Of a stretch of 64,000 bases of DNA, positions 8,869 through 16,624 are shown piece after piece. Both the position numbers and the translations under genes were made by a program. Under the pieces are notes generated by a model. The model did no database searches. It saw only the letters and a list, made by a program, of their open reading frames with translations, and was not told the DNA's origin. Every line of letters starts with the position of its first letter. Positions within the stretch are counted from its first letter, which is position 1. Source of the DNA: JAWPMV01 sp038527215 (GTDB lineage Bacteria; Bacteroidota; Bacteroidia; J057); NCBI GenBank assembly GCA_038527215.1, contig JBCBGC010000002.1:89033-153032 (forward strand). Direction: 5' to 3'.

Positions 8869-9777
8869 TTAAGGAAGTTTTAACTCCACAGGATTCATTT
8901 CTTTCATGCCCTCGACCAATAAATCCGCCAACCCAATCTGGTTGGTAGGGTGAGGTACGCTGTCCGTACTGACAATCCCAGCCGGACGGAAGGCCGCAAT
9001 TTTTCGATAGGTATCTCCGCAGAAGAGTCCATGGACCCCAATGACCCAGGCTTGCGTAAGACGCGTCCCCTTGAGGCTTTGCAAGGCTGCTGTGATACTC
9101 CTTCCAGATCCGATGATATCTTCCAGAATGACGGGCGTATATCCCTCATAAGCGGATAGATCAGGGAAAGAAATCTGCATATTGTGCTCGTTTTGATCCA
9201 GTCGCTTAAAGCCTACTGCTGGTAAGCCGTTCCGACGGGCCATGTCCTTGATCCATTTCTCTGCGGGTAAATCGGCATAGAGGATCAAAGGCTTATGCAC
9301 ATGCTCCTTGATGTACTCGGCCAGCAAAGGACTGCTGTGCATCACCCGGGTAGGCATCCGGAAAAACTCACTGAGGCTTTGGTGGCGGTGGAGATGGGGG
9401 TCTACGGTGATCAACCAGTCTACATCCCGGGCCAGCAAATCTGCGAAGACCTCAGAACTGAGGCATTCTCCAGGAGAAAAGCGGGCATCCTGTCGCATAT
9501 AAGGAAGATAGGGGGCAATCAAGCCAATTTTGCGGGCTCCGTATTGCCGGGCTGTCCGAGCCAGAAATAGAACGGGAAGGATTTTGCTGTCCGGATTTTC
9601 CAGCGGTGCCACGATGATCACTTCTTTGTCCGTTACCCGATCCAGGAGTTTCAAATAGGTTTCCCCATCGGGAAACTTGCGGGTCAATACTCTACCCAGG
9701 GTTCCAGGGAGTTTTTTCGCCAGGTTTTCGGCTAATTTATCGCCTCCAAAAAGGGGGAAGAAAATACGGTCTGTCAT
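8869..9777 (-). CDS. ribose-phosphate pyrophosphokinase (PRPP synthetase) paralogue
   Basis: A 302-residue protein of the PRPP-synthetase fold, which makes PRPP from ribose 5-phosphate and ATP. Visible landmarks: FPDGETYLKL at about 35, the ATP-site segment APYLPYMRQDARFSPGECLS (about 107-126), TVDPHLHRHQSLSEFF (metal/ATP site), and a C-terminal Rossmann half. Two key loops are altered. The usual SPDxGGVxRAR segment reads ADLPAEKWIKDMA, and the ribose-5-phosphate loop (usually DDxxDTxGT or DDIISTGGT) reads EDIIGSGRSI. It is therefore a divergent member, nearer in loop style to the short archaeal class than to housekeeping Prs. It ends the minus-strand stress block, 92 bases downstream of the response regulator, with an FNR-like box at 9851-9864. 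Reduced or changed activity is possible. Confidence 0.8.
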   Translation of the reverse strand: MTDRIFFPLFGGDKLAENLAKKLPGTLGRVLTRKFPDGETYLKLLDRVTDKEVIIVAPLENPDSKILPVLFLARTARQYGARKIGLIAPYLPYMRQDARFSPGECLSSEVFADLLARDVDWLITVDPHLHRHQSLSEFFRMPTRVMHSSPLLAEYIKEHVHKPLILYADLPAEKWIKDMARRNGLPAVGFKRLDQNEHNMQISFPDLSAYEGYTPVILEDIIGSGRSITAALQSLKGTRLTQAWVIGVHGLFCGDTYRKIAAFRPAGIVSTDSVPHPTNQIGLADLLVEGMKEMNPVELKLP

Positions 9778-9850
9778 AGTTCTCTGCCTTTATTAAGCAC
9801 AAAATGCTTGTGAAAAGGGGAAAGAAGAATGACAGACCTGAATGCTGGAA

Positions 9851-9864
9851 CTGACTTTTATCAA
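9851..9864 (-). promoter_or_regulatory. FNR/FixK-type box upstream of the PRPP-synthetase-like gene
   Basis: CTGAC-TTTT-ATCAA, two inverted half-sites with a 4-base spacer, the geometry of FNR/FixK sites. Its centre is about 80 bases upstream of the start codon. The same TGACTTTT core recurs at 14598-14611 and 15594-15607. Confidence 0.5.
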
Positions 9865-9869
9865 TGGAC

Positions 9870-10928
9870 TTAGAAACGGATGGCGGAAAGGCCTTCCGGA
9901 TTCAATATGCGGATTTCACTTTGGCGGGTTTCAATCAGGCCGTCCTGCTTAAATTCAGAAAGGACCCGAATGACTGATTCTTTGGCTGTCCCGACCATGC
10001 TGGCCAGATTATCCCGGGAAAAAGACATGCTGAAGGCTTCCTGCCCTTCTTTGAGGTAGCGTTCCCGCAACCGAAGTAAGGCATCCGCCACCCGCTTGCG
10101 TACGGTATCGTAGGCCAGGTGCATAAGCTCTTCCTCCTTTTCCAGCAGATTGTTGGCTAGCAAGCGGATAAACTGGTACGCGACATCTCTATTTTGGTGC
10201 AGCAGCGCCATGACGTCTTCGGTGGGGATGAGGAGCATTTCGCTCTCTTCCAGGGCGGTAGCTGATTCGCCATAGGCCTTGCCTTGAATCACGGCCGCAT
10301 GCCCGATAAAATCCCCATCCTTATATAAACCTGTTACGTATTCCTTGGCGTCCTCATTGGTTTTGTAGGTCTTGATCTTCCCTTTTTGTAAGAAAAATAA
10401 ATACTGCGGCAAGCCGTCCTCTTTGAAGATCAGGTCCTTGGGTTGATAATACCGCACTTCTCTTGATTCGGATAAGGCTTCCAGGGCCGCCTGGGCGCGC
10501 GCTTCCTGAATAAAAGCCTGCACCCCTTCGACATCCCGACTTACCTCTTTTCCCAGAGAAGCAGAGCGTTTGAGGCGCACTTCAATGGCGTCCAGCAGTT
10601 CTACTTCCTCAAAAGGTTTGGTGATATAGTCATCCGCCCCCAGATTCATGCCTCTTCGAAAATCTGTTTTATCTGCTTTGGCCGTCAGGAAGATAAAGGG
10701 AACCCGCGCTGTTTCCGGTCTTCGGCTCAGCATATGGAGCACGCCATATCCATCTAATTCCGGCATCATCACATCACAAATAATCAGGTCAAAAGCAGCA
10801 TCCTGCGCTAGCTTGACCCCTTCCTTTCCTTGAGTGGCGGTTGAGACTTCATAGCCTGCCAATTCCAAAATCTCCGCGGTATTTTCCCGCATTTCGAGAT
10901 TGTCTTCGATCAATAAAATCTTTCTCAT
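9870..10928 (-). CDS. response regulator: receiver, cNMP-binding-like and Crp-type HTH domains
   Basis: A 352-residue hybrid regulator. The receiver domain (1-120) has acidic residues in LLIEDN, phospho-acceptor Asp52 in CDVMMPELDGYG, and the TAK and ITKPF motifs. Residues about 150-245 form a cyclic-nucleotide-binding beta roll (EVRYYQPKDLIFKEDG ... GDFIGHAAVIQG ... ATALEESEMLLIP). A Crp/Fnr winged helix closes the protein (SFSRDNLASMVGTAKESVIR, 302-321), its recognition helix carrying Glu317 and Arg321, the Glu/Arg pair that contacts the TGA core in this family. The gene overlaps the histidine kinase by 4 bases (ATGA), so the two are almost certainly a cognate pair. It should bind DNA when phosphorylated, and the TGAC-N4-GTCA boxes nearby are obvious candidate targets. 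Confidence 0.92.
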   Translation of the reverse strand: MRKILLIEDNLEMRENTAEILELAGYEVSTATQGKEGVKLAQDAAFDLIICDVMMPELDGYGVLHMLSRRPETARVPFIFLTAKADKTDFRRGMNLGADDYITKPFEEVELLDAIEVRLKRSASLGKEVSRDVEGVQAFIQEARAQAALEALSESREVRYYQPKDLIFKEDGLPQYLFFLQKGKIKTYKTNEDAKEYVTGLYKDGDFIGHAAVIQGKAYGESATALEESEMLLIPTEDVMALLHQNRDVAYQFIRLLANNLLEKEEELMHLAYDTVRKRVADALLRLRERYLKEGQEAFSMSFSRDNLASMVGTAKESVIRVLSEFKQDGLIETRQSEIRILNPEGLSAIRF

Positions 10929-12619
10929 ACGATCAGTTCTTTAGGGAAGCTTAGCCAGAAACTTGTCCCCTCTCCTTCTTTACTTTCCACCCGAATTTCC
11001 CCCTTCATCAGCTGTACGTATTGGTAAACAATGGATAAGCCCAAACCCGTCCCCTGTATATGGGTAGCATTTCTAGCCCGAAAAAATCGCTCGAACAAAT
11101 GTTTTTGTTCTTCTTCCGGGATGCCCATACCCTGGTCATGGACTTCTAGCAGAAAGCGATCATCCTTGAGGGCGGCCGCCAGGCGGACAGGCTTTTCTGG
11201 AGGGGAATATTTGATCGCGTTGGAGAGGAGGTTGAAAAGGACATTTTTTAACAATGCCGGGTCCAGGGTACAAAAATCAATTTCTCCCTGGGGTTCGTAT
11301 TGGATCTCCTGGCCCTGCTTGGCCTGAAGTTGAATTTGTTCAATGGTTTCCTGGATAAAATCTGGCCAGAAAATCTGTTGTGGATTAGCCTGGGTTTTCC
11401 CTTCTTCAAGTTTACTTAAGGAAAGGAAGTCATTGAGAATGCTGGTCAAAAGGTGGACATTGCTCCGAATCCGCTGGTAATGCTTTTCCCGCTTCTCGGT
11501 TTGTTCAGGGGCTAAATATCGCTCTGCCAGACTTAAGGAGGAAAGGATGGTAGCCAGCGGGGTGCGGAATTCATGGGAAGCCATAGAAACGAAGTTTGAC
11601 TTCATTTCATTTAGCTCTTGTTCCCTGGCCAGGGCGTTTTGCAAATCTTCCTGACTTTTTCTCAGCTCCGCTTCCTTGCGATGGTTATCCTTGATCTGTT
11701 CCTCAAGGTCTTTTACTGCAAAATCCAGGGCCTGAGTTCTGGCCCTAACCCTATTCTCTAATTCCTCGTTAAGTTGTTGGATTTCCTGCAAGATATCGGC
11801 CTGATCTTCGGTTAGCTTTTTCAGCTTTGCTTCAGCGATCTTTTCCTCAGTCAGGTCGTGGACGATCCCCGTAAAAATCCTTCTCCCTTTCAAATTCACC
11901 TCACTGATGCTCAGTCGAAAAGGGAATAGTTTCCCATTTTTTTTCCGGCCTTCCACTTCTCTTCCGATGCCAATGATTTTGCCCACCCCAGTCTTACGGT
12001 AGTTTTTGATATATCCGTCATGGGAGCTGCGATGTGGCTCCGGCATCAGAACCTTGACATTTTTCCCAATTACTTCTTCTGCATCATAGCCAAAAAGCAG
12101 CGCTGCTGCAGGGTTGAGGCTTTCGATCAATCCTGCTTCGTCAATGGTGATAATGCCATCCACTGCCTCATTGATGATGGAAGCCAGGAGGAACTGGCTG
12201 TCTTCCAACTTGCCTAATATCTTGGTTCTGGTGGTGATATCTATTATATGGGCCACTACCAACGGCAAGCCGTTCACTTCTATCGGATTAAGGCTGATTT
12301 CTACCGGGATGAGGGTGCCTGCCTGATGGCGCGCCACCAGTTCAAGGCCCTGGCCCATAGGACGGGCTTTGGGTTTTTTATGGTAGGTTTTTCGGTGGCT
12401 CACATGCCCCGAACGTTGCCTTTCAGGAATCAGCACTTCCACGGCCTGTCCCACTAATTCTCCCCGTCCGTAGCCAAACATTTGACCGACGCGATCATTG
12501 GCCAGATAGATTGTTCCATCCTGTCCGGTTACCAGGATGCCTTCAATGGCATTCTGAAAAAGGGCCGCCAGGACCTTATCGAGGTCCTGCGTTAAGTCTT
12601 GCATGGAGCGGTCAGACAT
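10925..12619 (-). CDS. PAS-PAS sensor histidine kinase, FixL-like
   Basis: A 564-residue cytoplasmic kinase with no membrane segments. PAS1 spans about 15-130. PAS2 spans about 140-260 and contains LMPEPHRSSHDGYIKNYRKT and IIGIGREVEG, the FixL heme-PAS signature: His200 is where FixL has its proximal heme ligand, and Arg220 is where it has the oxygen-contacting Arg, with the same 20-residue spacing. The FG-loop Arg206 of FixL is Asn here. A coiled coil follows (about 262-345), then the HisKA H-box SMASHEFRTPL (His349) and the ATPase boxes N (LLSNAIKYSP), G1 (DQGMGI), F (LFERFF) and G2 (GTGLGLSI). The stop overlaps the regulator start by 4 bases. A 6-bp inverted repeat GGAATT-N5-AATTCC lies at 12658-12674. 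Oxygen or redox sensing is inference: many PAS domains share this motif without heme. Confidence 0.9.
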   Translation of the reverse strand: MSDRSMQDLTQDLDKVLAALFQNAIEGILVTGQDGTIYLANDRVGQMFGYGRGELVGQAVEVLIPERQRSGHVSHRKTYHKKPKARPMGQGLELVARHQAGTLIPVEISLNPIEVNGLPLVVAHIIDITTRTKILGKLEDSQFLLASIINEAVDGIITIDEAGLIESLNPAAALLFGYDAEEVIGKNVKVLMPEPHRSSHDGYIKNYRKTGVGKIIGIGREVEGRKKNGKLFPFRLSISEVNLKGRRIFTGIVHDLTEEKIAEAKLKKLTEDQADILQEIQQLNEELENRVRARTQALDFAVKDLEEQIKDNHRKEAELRKSQEDLQNALAREQELNEMKSNFVSMASHEFRTPLATILSSLSLAERYLAPEQTEKREKHYQRIRSNVHLLTSILNDFLSLSKLEEGKTQANPQQIFWPDFIQETIEQIQLQAKQGQEIQYEPQGEIDFCTLDPALLKNVLFNLLSNAIKYSPPEKPVRLAAALKDDRFLLEVHDQGMGIPEEEQKHLFERFFRARNATHIQGTGLGLSIVYQYVQLMKGEIRVESKEGEGTSFWLSFPKELIV

Positions 12620-12700
12620 AGGCGTAATTCTCTGTCCAAGATAAGAAAGCCAGACCAGGAATTTCTGTAATTCCTATCACAAATAGGGGCATGTCTGCTT

Positions 12701-13588
12701 TTATTTGCCTTGAAAAGAAGAAGAGGCCATCTCTTTCCGAACGAGAAACGCTGGCCAGGCCCAGAGGGGTACCACGGCTTCTTTCGCCATGAGTTCGGTA
12801 GAGGGGGTGTGTAACCAGCGGCTAAACCAGCTATGCTGATGATTCATCAAGACCAGTAGATCAATGTCATTCTCCTGAACATAATCGTTCAACCCATCTA
12901 CCACATAATCATAATCCAGCCGGGCAAATTCCATTTCACTCATATGGGCTTCGTGCTGATAAGCGGTCTTCAGAATGGACCACTTTCTTTCTTCATCCCC
13001 TGCTCCGGGAGTCCGGACATGGACACAGTGAAAGTCAGCCCCCATTTGACGGGCAAAGTTCCAGACGGATTCTATGGCCTGAATATCTGTTTCATTCATG
13101 CTGGTAGCATAGGCAATGCTCTCAATGGCCCGATAGCGCACCCCTTCAGGCACCACCAGAACAGGCACCTCTGCCCTTCGCATCACCCGCATCGAATGAC
13201 TGCCAAATACCATGCGTCGTAAGGGGGAGCCGCCTCGCATGCCCATCACGATGGCATGCACCTTTTCTCTTCCGGCCACCGCAAGAATGGTATCCGCTGC
13301 GGGGCCCATTTCGACCTTAAAACTAAACTGAATTTGGTCCCGGATAGGTTGAGGAATCTCCCGACTCAGGGCTTCTAGATGGGTCAGCGCCTGGTCCTCC
13401 TGATTTTCCAGGAGAGCCGTTTGCATATAATAAGGCACATAGGGTTCCGCAATCTGTGGGATATAAGCATGAAGCAAGGTGACCTTCCCACCAACTCGTG
13501 CGGCCAGGCGCGCACCGTATTGCAGTGCGTGCCTGGAAGCAGGAGAAAAATCTACGGGGATCAGCCAGTTTTTAATTGAAGTAACCAT
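12701..13588 (-). CDS. universal stress protein, two-domain (USP-A1)
   Basis: A 295-residue tandem UspA protein. Domain 1 starts IKNWLIPVDFSPASRHALQY and ends with a complete ATP-binding motif G-2x-G-9x-GS (MGMRGGSPLRRMVFGS). Domain 2 (about 155-280) starts IESIAYATSMNETD and lacks a glycine-rich loop. USP proteins of this kind bind ATP, form dimers and accumulate under starvation, hypoxia or oxidative stress; the biochemical role differs between family members. It lies 5 bases downstream of the next USP (13594-14499), so the two are co-translated, and 81 bases upstream of the kinase gene. The last of five USP genes in transcription order. Confidence 0.9.
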   Translation of the reverse strand: MVTSIKNWLIPVDFSPASRHALQYGARLAARVGGKVTLLHAYIPQIAEPYVPYYMQTALLENQEDQALTHLEALSREIPQPIRDQIQFSFKVEMGPAADTILAVAGREKVHAIVMGMRGGSPLRRMVFGSHSMRVMRRAEVPVLVVPEGVRYRAIESIAYATSMNETDIQAIESVWNFARQMGADFHCVHVRTPGAGDEERKWSILKTAYQHEAHMSEMEFARLDYDYVVDGLNDYVQENDIDLLVLMNHQHSWFSRWLHTPSTELMAKEAVVPLWAWPAFLVRKEMASSSFQGK

Positions 13589-13593
13589 GATTT

Positions 13594-14499
13594 TTATCGA
13601 GTGGAAGGCGCATGAAACGCGAGGAGAGGAATATCAGTGTATAACATCATTTTGCGGGTCAGACTTTGCCGCTTTTTATAGCTTTCCGTTTTGCCGGGTT
13701 GATGCGTCATCATGGCCAGCAGATCTACGCGATGACGGGTGATGAACTTCTGCAATCCACGGAAAATCTCATCTTCATTTTCCATCATGACCAGTTCCAG
13801 ATTGCCGCCTTCTTCAATACTCTTGAGCGCTTCCCAGGCTGGATGTTGTTGCACTTGATCAACCTCTTCATCTTGCGCCTGGATATGGGTACAGATCAAC
13901 TTGGCCTGGAAGCCCTCAGCCAATGCCATGAGTTTGTCCACTACGGCAATCTCAGCTTCTTCCCCACCTAGCCCGTACAAAATCTGCTTCACCGGCTGGT
14001 AATTGGTTTCCCGTGGGATGGCCAGGACCGGGCAATGAGCTCGCTCAATCACCTCAGCCGTAACACTGCCGAGAATTTTTTCGGAAGGACTGGCTGCTCC
14101 CTGGGTGCCCATCGCAATCAGATCCACTTGTAATTCCTCACTATAGCGAAGAATTTCGTTGGCGGGACGACCAGACTGAAGTAAGGTATTGATCCGCCCT
14201 TCTTCTACGGTGCGGCTACGGAAATCCTTCAGATAAGCCTGGAAGGCTTCGTGGGCCTTTTCCATTTTCTCAGCCTTGAGGGCATCCATAAATTCCATAG
14301 GCATATAAGCGATGTCCACCGGGGTTTCCTGATACACATGCAGGAGGACAATAGAAGCCCCCAAATCTTCCGCCAGGCGTAAGGTATAGGTAAAGGCCTG
14401 ACGGGCAGTCTCAGAGAAATCCGTGGGGAAAAGGATGCTTTTAATCTGTCGGGATGTATTGGAAAAAACAGGGGAGGGATAAGATTCTATGCGAGCCAT
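13594..14499 (-). CDS. universal stress protein, two-domain (USP-A2)
   Basis: A 301-residue tandem UspA protein. Domain 1 begins KSILFPTDFSETARQAFTYT and ends with an intact G-2x-G-9x-GS ATP motif (MGTQGAASPSEKILGS) followed by VTAEVIERAHCPVLAIP. Domain 2 begins VKQILYGLGGEEAEIAVVDK and closes at LLAMMTHQPGKTESYKKRQS without the glycine loop. The layout (ATP motif in domain 1) matches the genes at 12701 and 15706. A TTGAC-TTTT-GTCAG box is centred 105 bases upstream of the start and overlaps the stop of the preceding USP gene. Confidence 0.9.
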   Translation of the reverse strand: MARIESYPSPVFSNTSRQIKSILFPTDFSETARQAFTYTLRLAEDLGASIVLLHVYQETPVDIAYMPMEFMDALKAEKMEKAHEAFQAYLKDFRSRTVEEGRINTLLQSGRPANEILRYSEELQVDLIAMGTQGAASPSEKILGSVTAEVIERAHCPVLAIPRETNYQPVKQILYGLGGEEAEIAVVDKLMALAEGFQAKLICTHIQAQDEEVDQVQQHPAWEALKSIEEGGNLELVMMENEDEIFRGLQKFITRHRVDLLAMMTHQPGKTESYKKRQSLTRKMMLYTDIPLLAFHAPSTR

Positions 14500-14597
14500 A
14501 ATACTTTGTTGTTAAGGTGGACAAAATCCTTTACCAGGACATACTTGAAGGTAGAACCAGAAAGAAGGCTAGCCTATGAGCTTCCTCCGGTGCTGAA

Positions 14598-14611
14598 TTG
14601 ACTTTTGTCAG
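14598..14611 (-). promoter_or_regulatory. FNR/FixK-type box upstream of USP-A2
   Basis: TTGAC-TTTT-GTCAG: half-sites TTGAC and GTCA(G) with a 4-base spacer. It overlaps the last codons of the upstream USP gene (stop at 14608-14610) and is centred 105 bases from the USP-A2 start codon. Confidence 0.55.
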
Positions 14612-15525
14612 TGGCCCTTTTCTGAGGGTTGAGGGATTAACTCCTTAGCCCCTTTCAACAAAAGAATGGGGGTACTACCAGCTTTACTCAGGACTTTTTC
14701 GGTAACGCTTCCCAGGAGGAAATCTGAGAGATTTCGGGTTCCCCGGGCGCCGATCATCAGTAAGTCTACTTCTCCCTTTTCCATGCGCTGGTGCAAAATA
14801 TGCGCAGGAGATTGTTTTTTTCTGTCCCAGTCATAATGCTGGATAATAGGCGGAAGGGCCCGACCAGAGGCTGCTGCCCATTCTTTGAATTTGCGGCGGG
14901 CTTTGTCTTTGACTACCTCGGCAAATTGGACTTCCGTCTGTCCGGTTCGGTAGTATCCGATCGGGACATGATAAACGTGTTCGCTATGTATTTCGATGGA
15001 AGGATCTACTTCCAGGAATTCCCGAGCTAGTTCCAGGCCCATCTGAGGAAAAGCAGAAAAATCGTTGGCAATCCAGAGGCGGTTCAACTGGAAGGGGGCG
15101 CGAGGAGGGACAAAGAGCACAGAGGCGGTGCCCATGCGGGCAAGTTGTCGGGGGAGAATGCCACTCCCCTCATCCTGGGTTTTCAACCCACAGACCAGCA
15201 GGTCCGCTTTTTTGATTTGACTCCAATGGAGCAATTTTTCGGCTGGATGACCTTCGATGATTTGGAGGCGACTGCCAAAGTCTTCATGCTCCGGGAAGTG
15301 GGTATCCAGCAGGATTCGGAACTCCGCTCTCAATTGTTCATCCGCTGGCACAGCAGCACCCGGTCCGGAGGAAGGCCAGGCTTCCTCCGTAAGGTCCGGG
15401 AGAATATGGATAAAATAAATACGCTCTGGTTGAAGATAATGGCTGAGAAAAGCCGTGTACTTGATGAGATGCACATCCAAAAGGCTGTGATCCAGGGCGA
15501 CCATAATGCGATTGATTCCAGACAT
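14608..15525 (-). CDS. universal stress protein, two-domain (USP-B1)
   Basis: ATG 15523-15525 (MSGINRIMVALDHSLLDV) gives 305 residues; the longer reading to 15585 needs a TTG start. This is the reverse of its neighbours. Domain 1 is degenerate at the ATP loop (VCGLKTQDEGSGILPRQLAR), while domain 2 (about 160-290) has an intact G-2x-G-9x-GS motif (IGARGTRNLSDFLLGS). Segment LHWSQIKKADLLVCGLK aligns with LHWARVKQIDLTLVGQK of the gene at 16625-17566, so these two are close paralogues. A GTGAC-TTTT-GTCAT box is centred about 75 bases upstream. Probably pairs functionally with a type A USP, as inferred from gene order. Confidence 0.88.
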   Translation of the reverse strand: MSGINRIMVALDHSLLDVHLIKYTAFLSHYLQPERIYFIHILPDLTEEAWPSSGPGAAVPADEQLRAEFRILLDTHFPEHEDFGSRLQIIEGHPAEKLLHWSQIKKADLLVCGLKTQDEGSGILPRQLARMGTASVLFVPPRAPFQLNRLWIANDFSAFPQMGLELAREFLEVDPSIEIHSEHVYHVPIGYYRTGQTEVQFAEVVKDKARRKFKEWAAASGRALPPIIQHYDWDRKKQSPAHILHQRMEKGEVDLLMIGARGTRNLSDFLLGSVTEKVLSKAGSTPILLLKGAKELIPQPSEKGH

Positions 15526-15593
15526 GATTTTGGGCTTTTTCTCAATAAGGCCAGAAGTCCGAAATACAGAAATGACGAAGCCCAAAAGCCGGA

Positions 15594-15607
15594 GTGACTT
15601 TTGTCAT
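15594..15607 (-). promoter_or_regulatory. FNR/FixK-type box upstream of USP-B1
   Basis: GTGAC-TTTT-GTCAT, 4-base spacer, centred about 75 bases upstream of ATG 15525. On the minus strand TGTATTTC lies about 35 bases further downstream, near where a -10/-7 element would be if the box were at -41.5 (class II activation). That second element is weak. Confidence 0.55.
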
Positions 15608-15623
15608 TCTGACCAGGATCGAG

Positions 15624-15656
15624 CAAAAAAGAGTGGGCCACCCAATGGCGACCCAC
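15624..15656 (-). terminator. rho-independent terminator after USP-A3
   Basis: On the minus strand GTGGGTCGCC-ATTG-GGTGGCCCAC (15633-15656; two G-U wobbles) is followed by TCTTTTTTGCTC. It lies 50 bases past the stop of the USP gene at 15706, so that gene and those upstream of it may form a separate transcript from the USP genes below. Confidence 0.75.
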
Positions 15657-15705
15657 CAACACTGCCCTACGGCTTTCGAAGAAGCCGCTCATGCTTGAAT
15701 TCTTC

Positions 15706-16596
15706 CTAGAGTTGCAGAGGAACTAAGGGTAAGTGCGGGCTGGGCACTTCCTCCTCCTTTAACTCCTTGGTATTGATAGCCAACACCGGTATTTCCAGGT
15801 GATTGACCAGCGACTCCGTGATGCTGCCAGTCAACATGCGCTTCAAAGGCCCTTTGCCCTGAGCCGCTACGGCTACCAGATCTATGTTTTTTTCCTTGGT
15901 AAAATGCGTGATCCCCAACTCAATACTCAGGTCTCCCATCCCGTGGATGGTGCAAGGCAGGGCCCAGCATTTCTCCTCGAACTTTTTCATCCGCTTGACA
16001 TCTCCCGGCGTAATGTTGAACTCAGGATATGCCGCTACATGCAGGAGATGGATATGAGAACCAAAATGACGACCAAAAGCAATCAACTTTTCGAATGGGG
16101 CCATGGCTTCATCAGAAAAATCAGAGGCAAAGAGGATATGCTTAAAGCGGGCCTCCTTCACCGGATGCTTGACAATCAGGACCGGACAGTGGGCATGACG
16201 TACGATCTTCTGAGCATTGGACCCAAACATCCATTCTTTCCAGCCATCTGCGCCGCTTGAGCCCATCACGATCAACTGAATATCATGGTTGTCGATATAA
16301 TCATAGACGGCCCGGTAGAGATCTCCCGTGGTATAGGTCGTATGATAGGGCACAGGCGTCCCGGGATACCTGGCGAGCAAGTCCCGAAAATTCTGCTGGC
16401 CTTTCTCAAAGATTTCTCTTGACTCAGGATACTGGGCCTGCTGCTCAGGACGCAGGGTTTGCCAGGCGGGATGAATGAACATGCGATGGAAAAAATGCAC
16501 CGTTCCACTCATCGGAACCGCCAGTTTCATGGCCAGGTCCGCAGCATAGGTCGCAGGAGGTGAAAAGTCAGTAGGAACTAATATTTGGTTTGACAT
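15706..16596 (-). CDS. universal stress protein, two-domain (USP-A3)
   Basis: A 296-residue tandem UspA protein. Domain 1 begins NQILVPTDFSPPATYAADLA and carries an intact ATP motif (MGSSGADGWKEWMFGS) with QKIVRHAHCPVLIVKHP after it. Domain 2 begins FKHILFASDFSDEAMAPFEK and keeps most of a second loop (VAAQGKGPLKRMLTGS), with the first Gly replaced by Ala. It is thus the least degenerate of the five. It lies 28 bases downstream of the type B USP at 16625, forming a B-A gene pair, and is followed by a terminator at 15624-15656. Confidence 0.9.
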   Translation of the reverse strand: MSNQILVPTDFSPPATYAADLAMKLAVPMSGTVHFFHRMFIHPAWQTLRPEQQAQYPESREIFEKGQQNFRDLLARYPGTPVPYHTTYTTGDLYRAVYDYIDNHDIQLIVMGSSGADGWKEWMFGSNAQKIVRHAHCPVLIVKHPVKEARFKHILFASDFSDEAMAPFEKLIAFGRHFGSHIHLLHVAAYPEFNITPGDVKRMKKFEEKCWALPCTIHGMGDLSIELGITHFTKEKNIDLVAVAAQGKGPLKRMLTGSITESLVNHLEIPVLAINTKELKEEEVPSPHLPLVPLQL

Positions 16597-16624
16597 GATA
16601 GTTGATTGATAGGTGGAACAAAGC

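Noticed and set aside
12170..12580. PAS1 of the kinase as a second heme domain
   Set aside because: It has a His in a similar place (GHVSHRK), but the following segment reads MGQGLELVAR, the common non-heme form, rather than IIGIGR.
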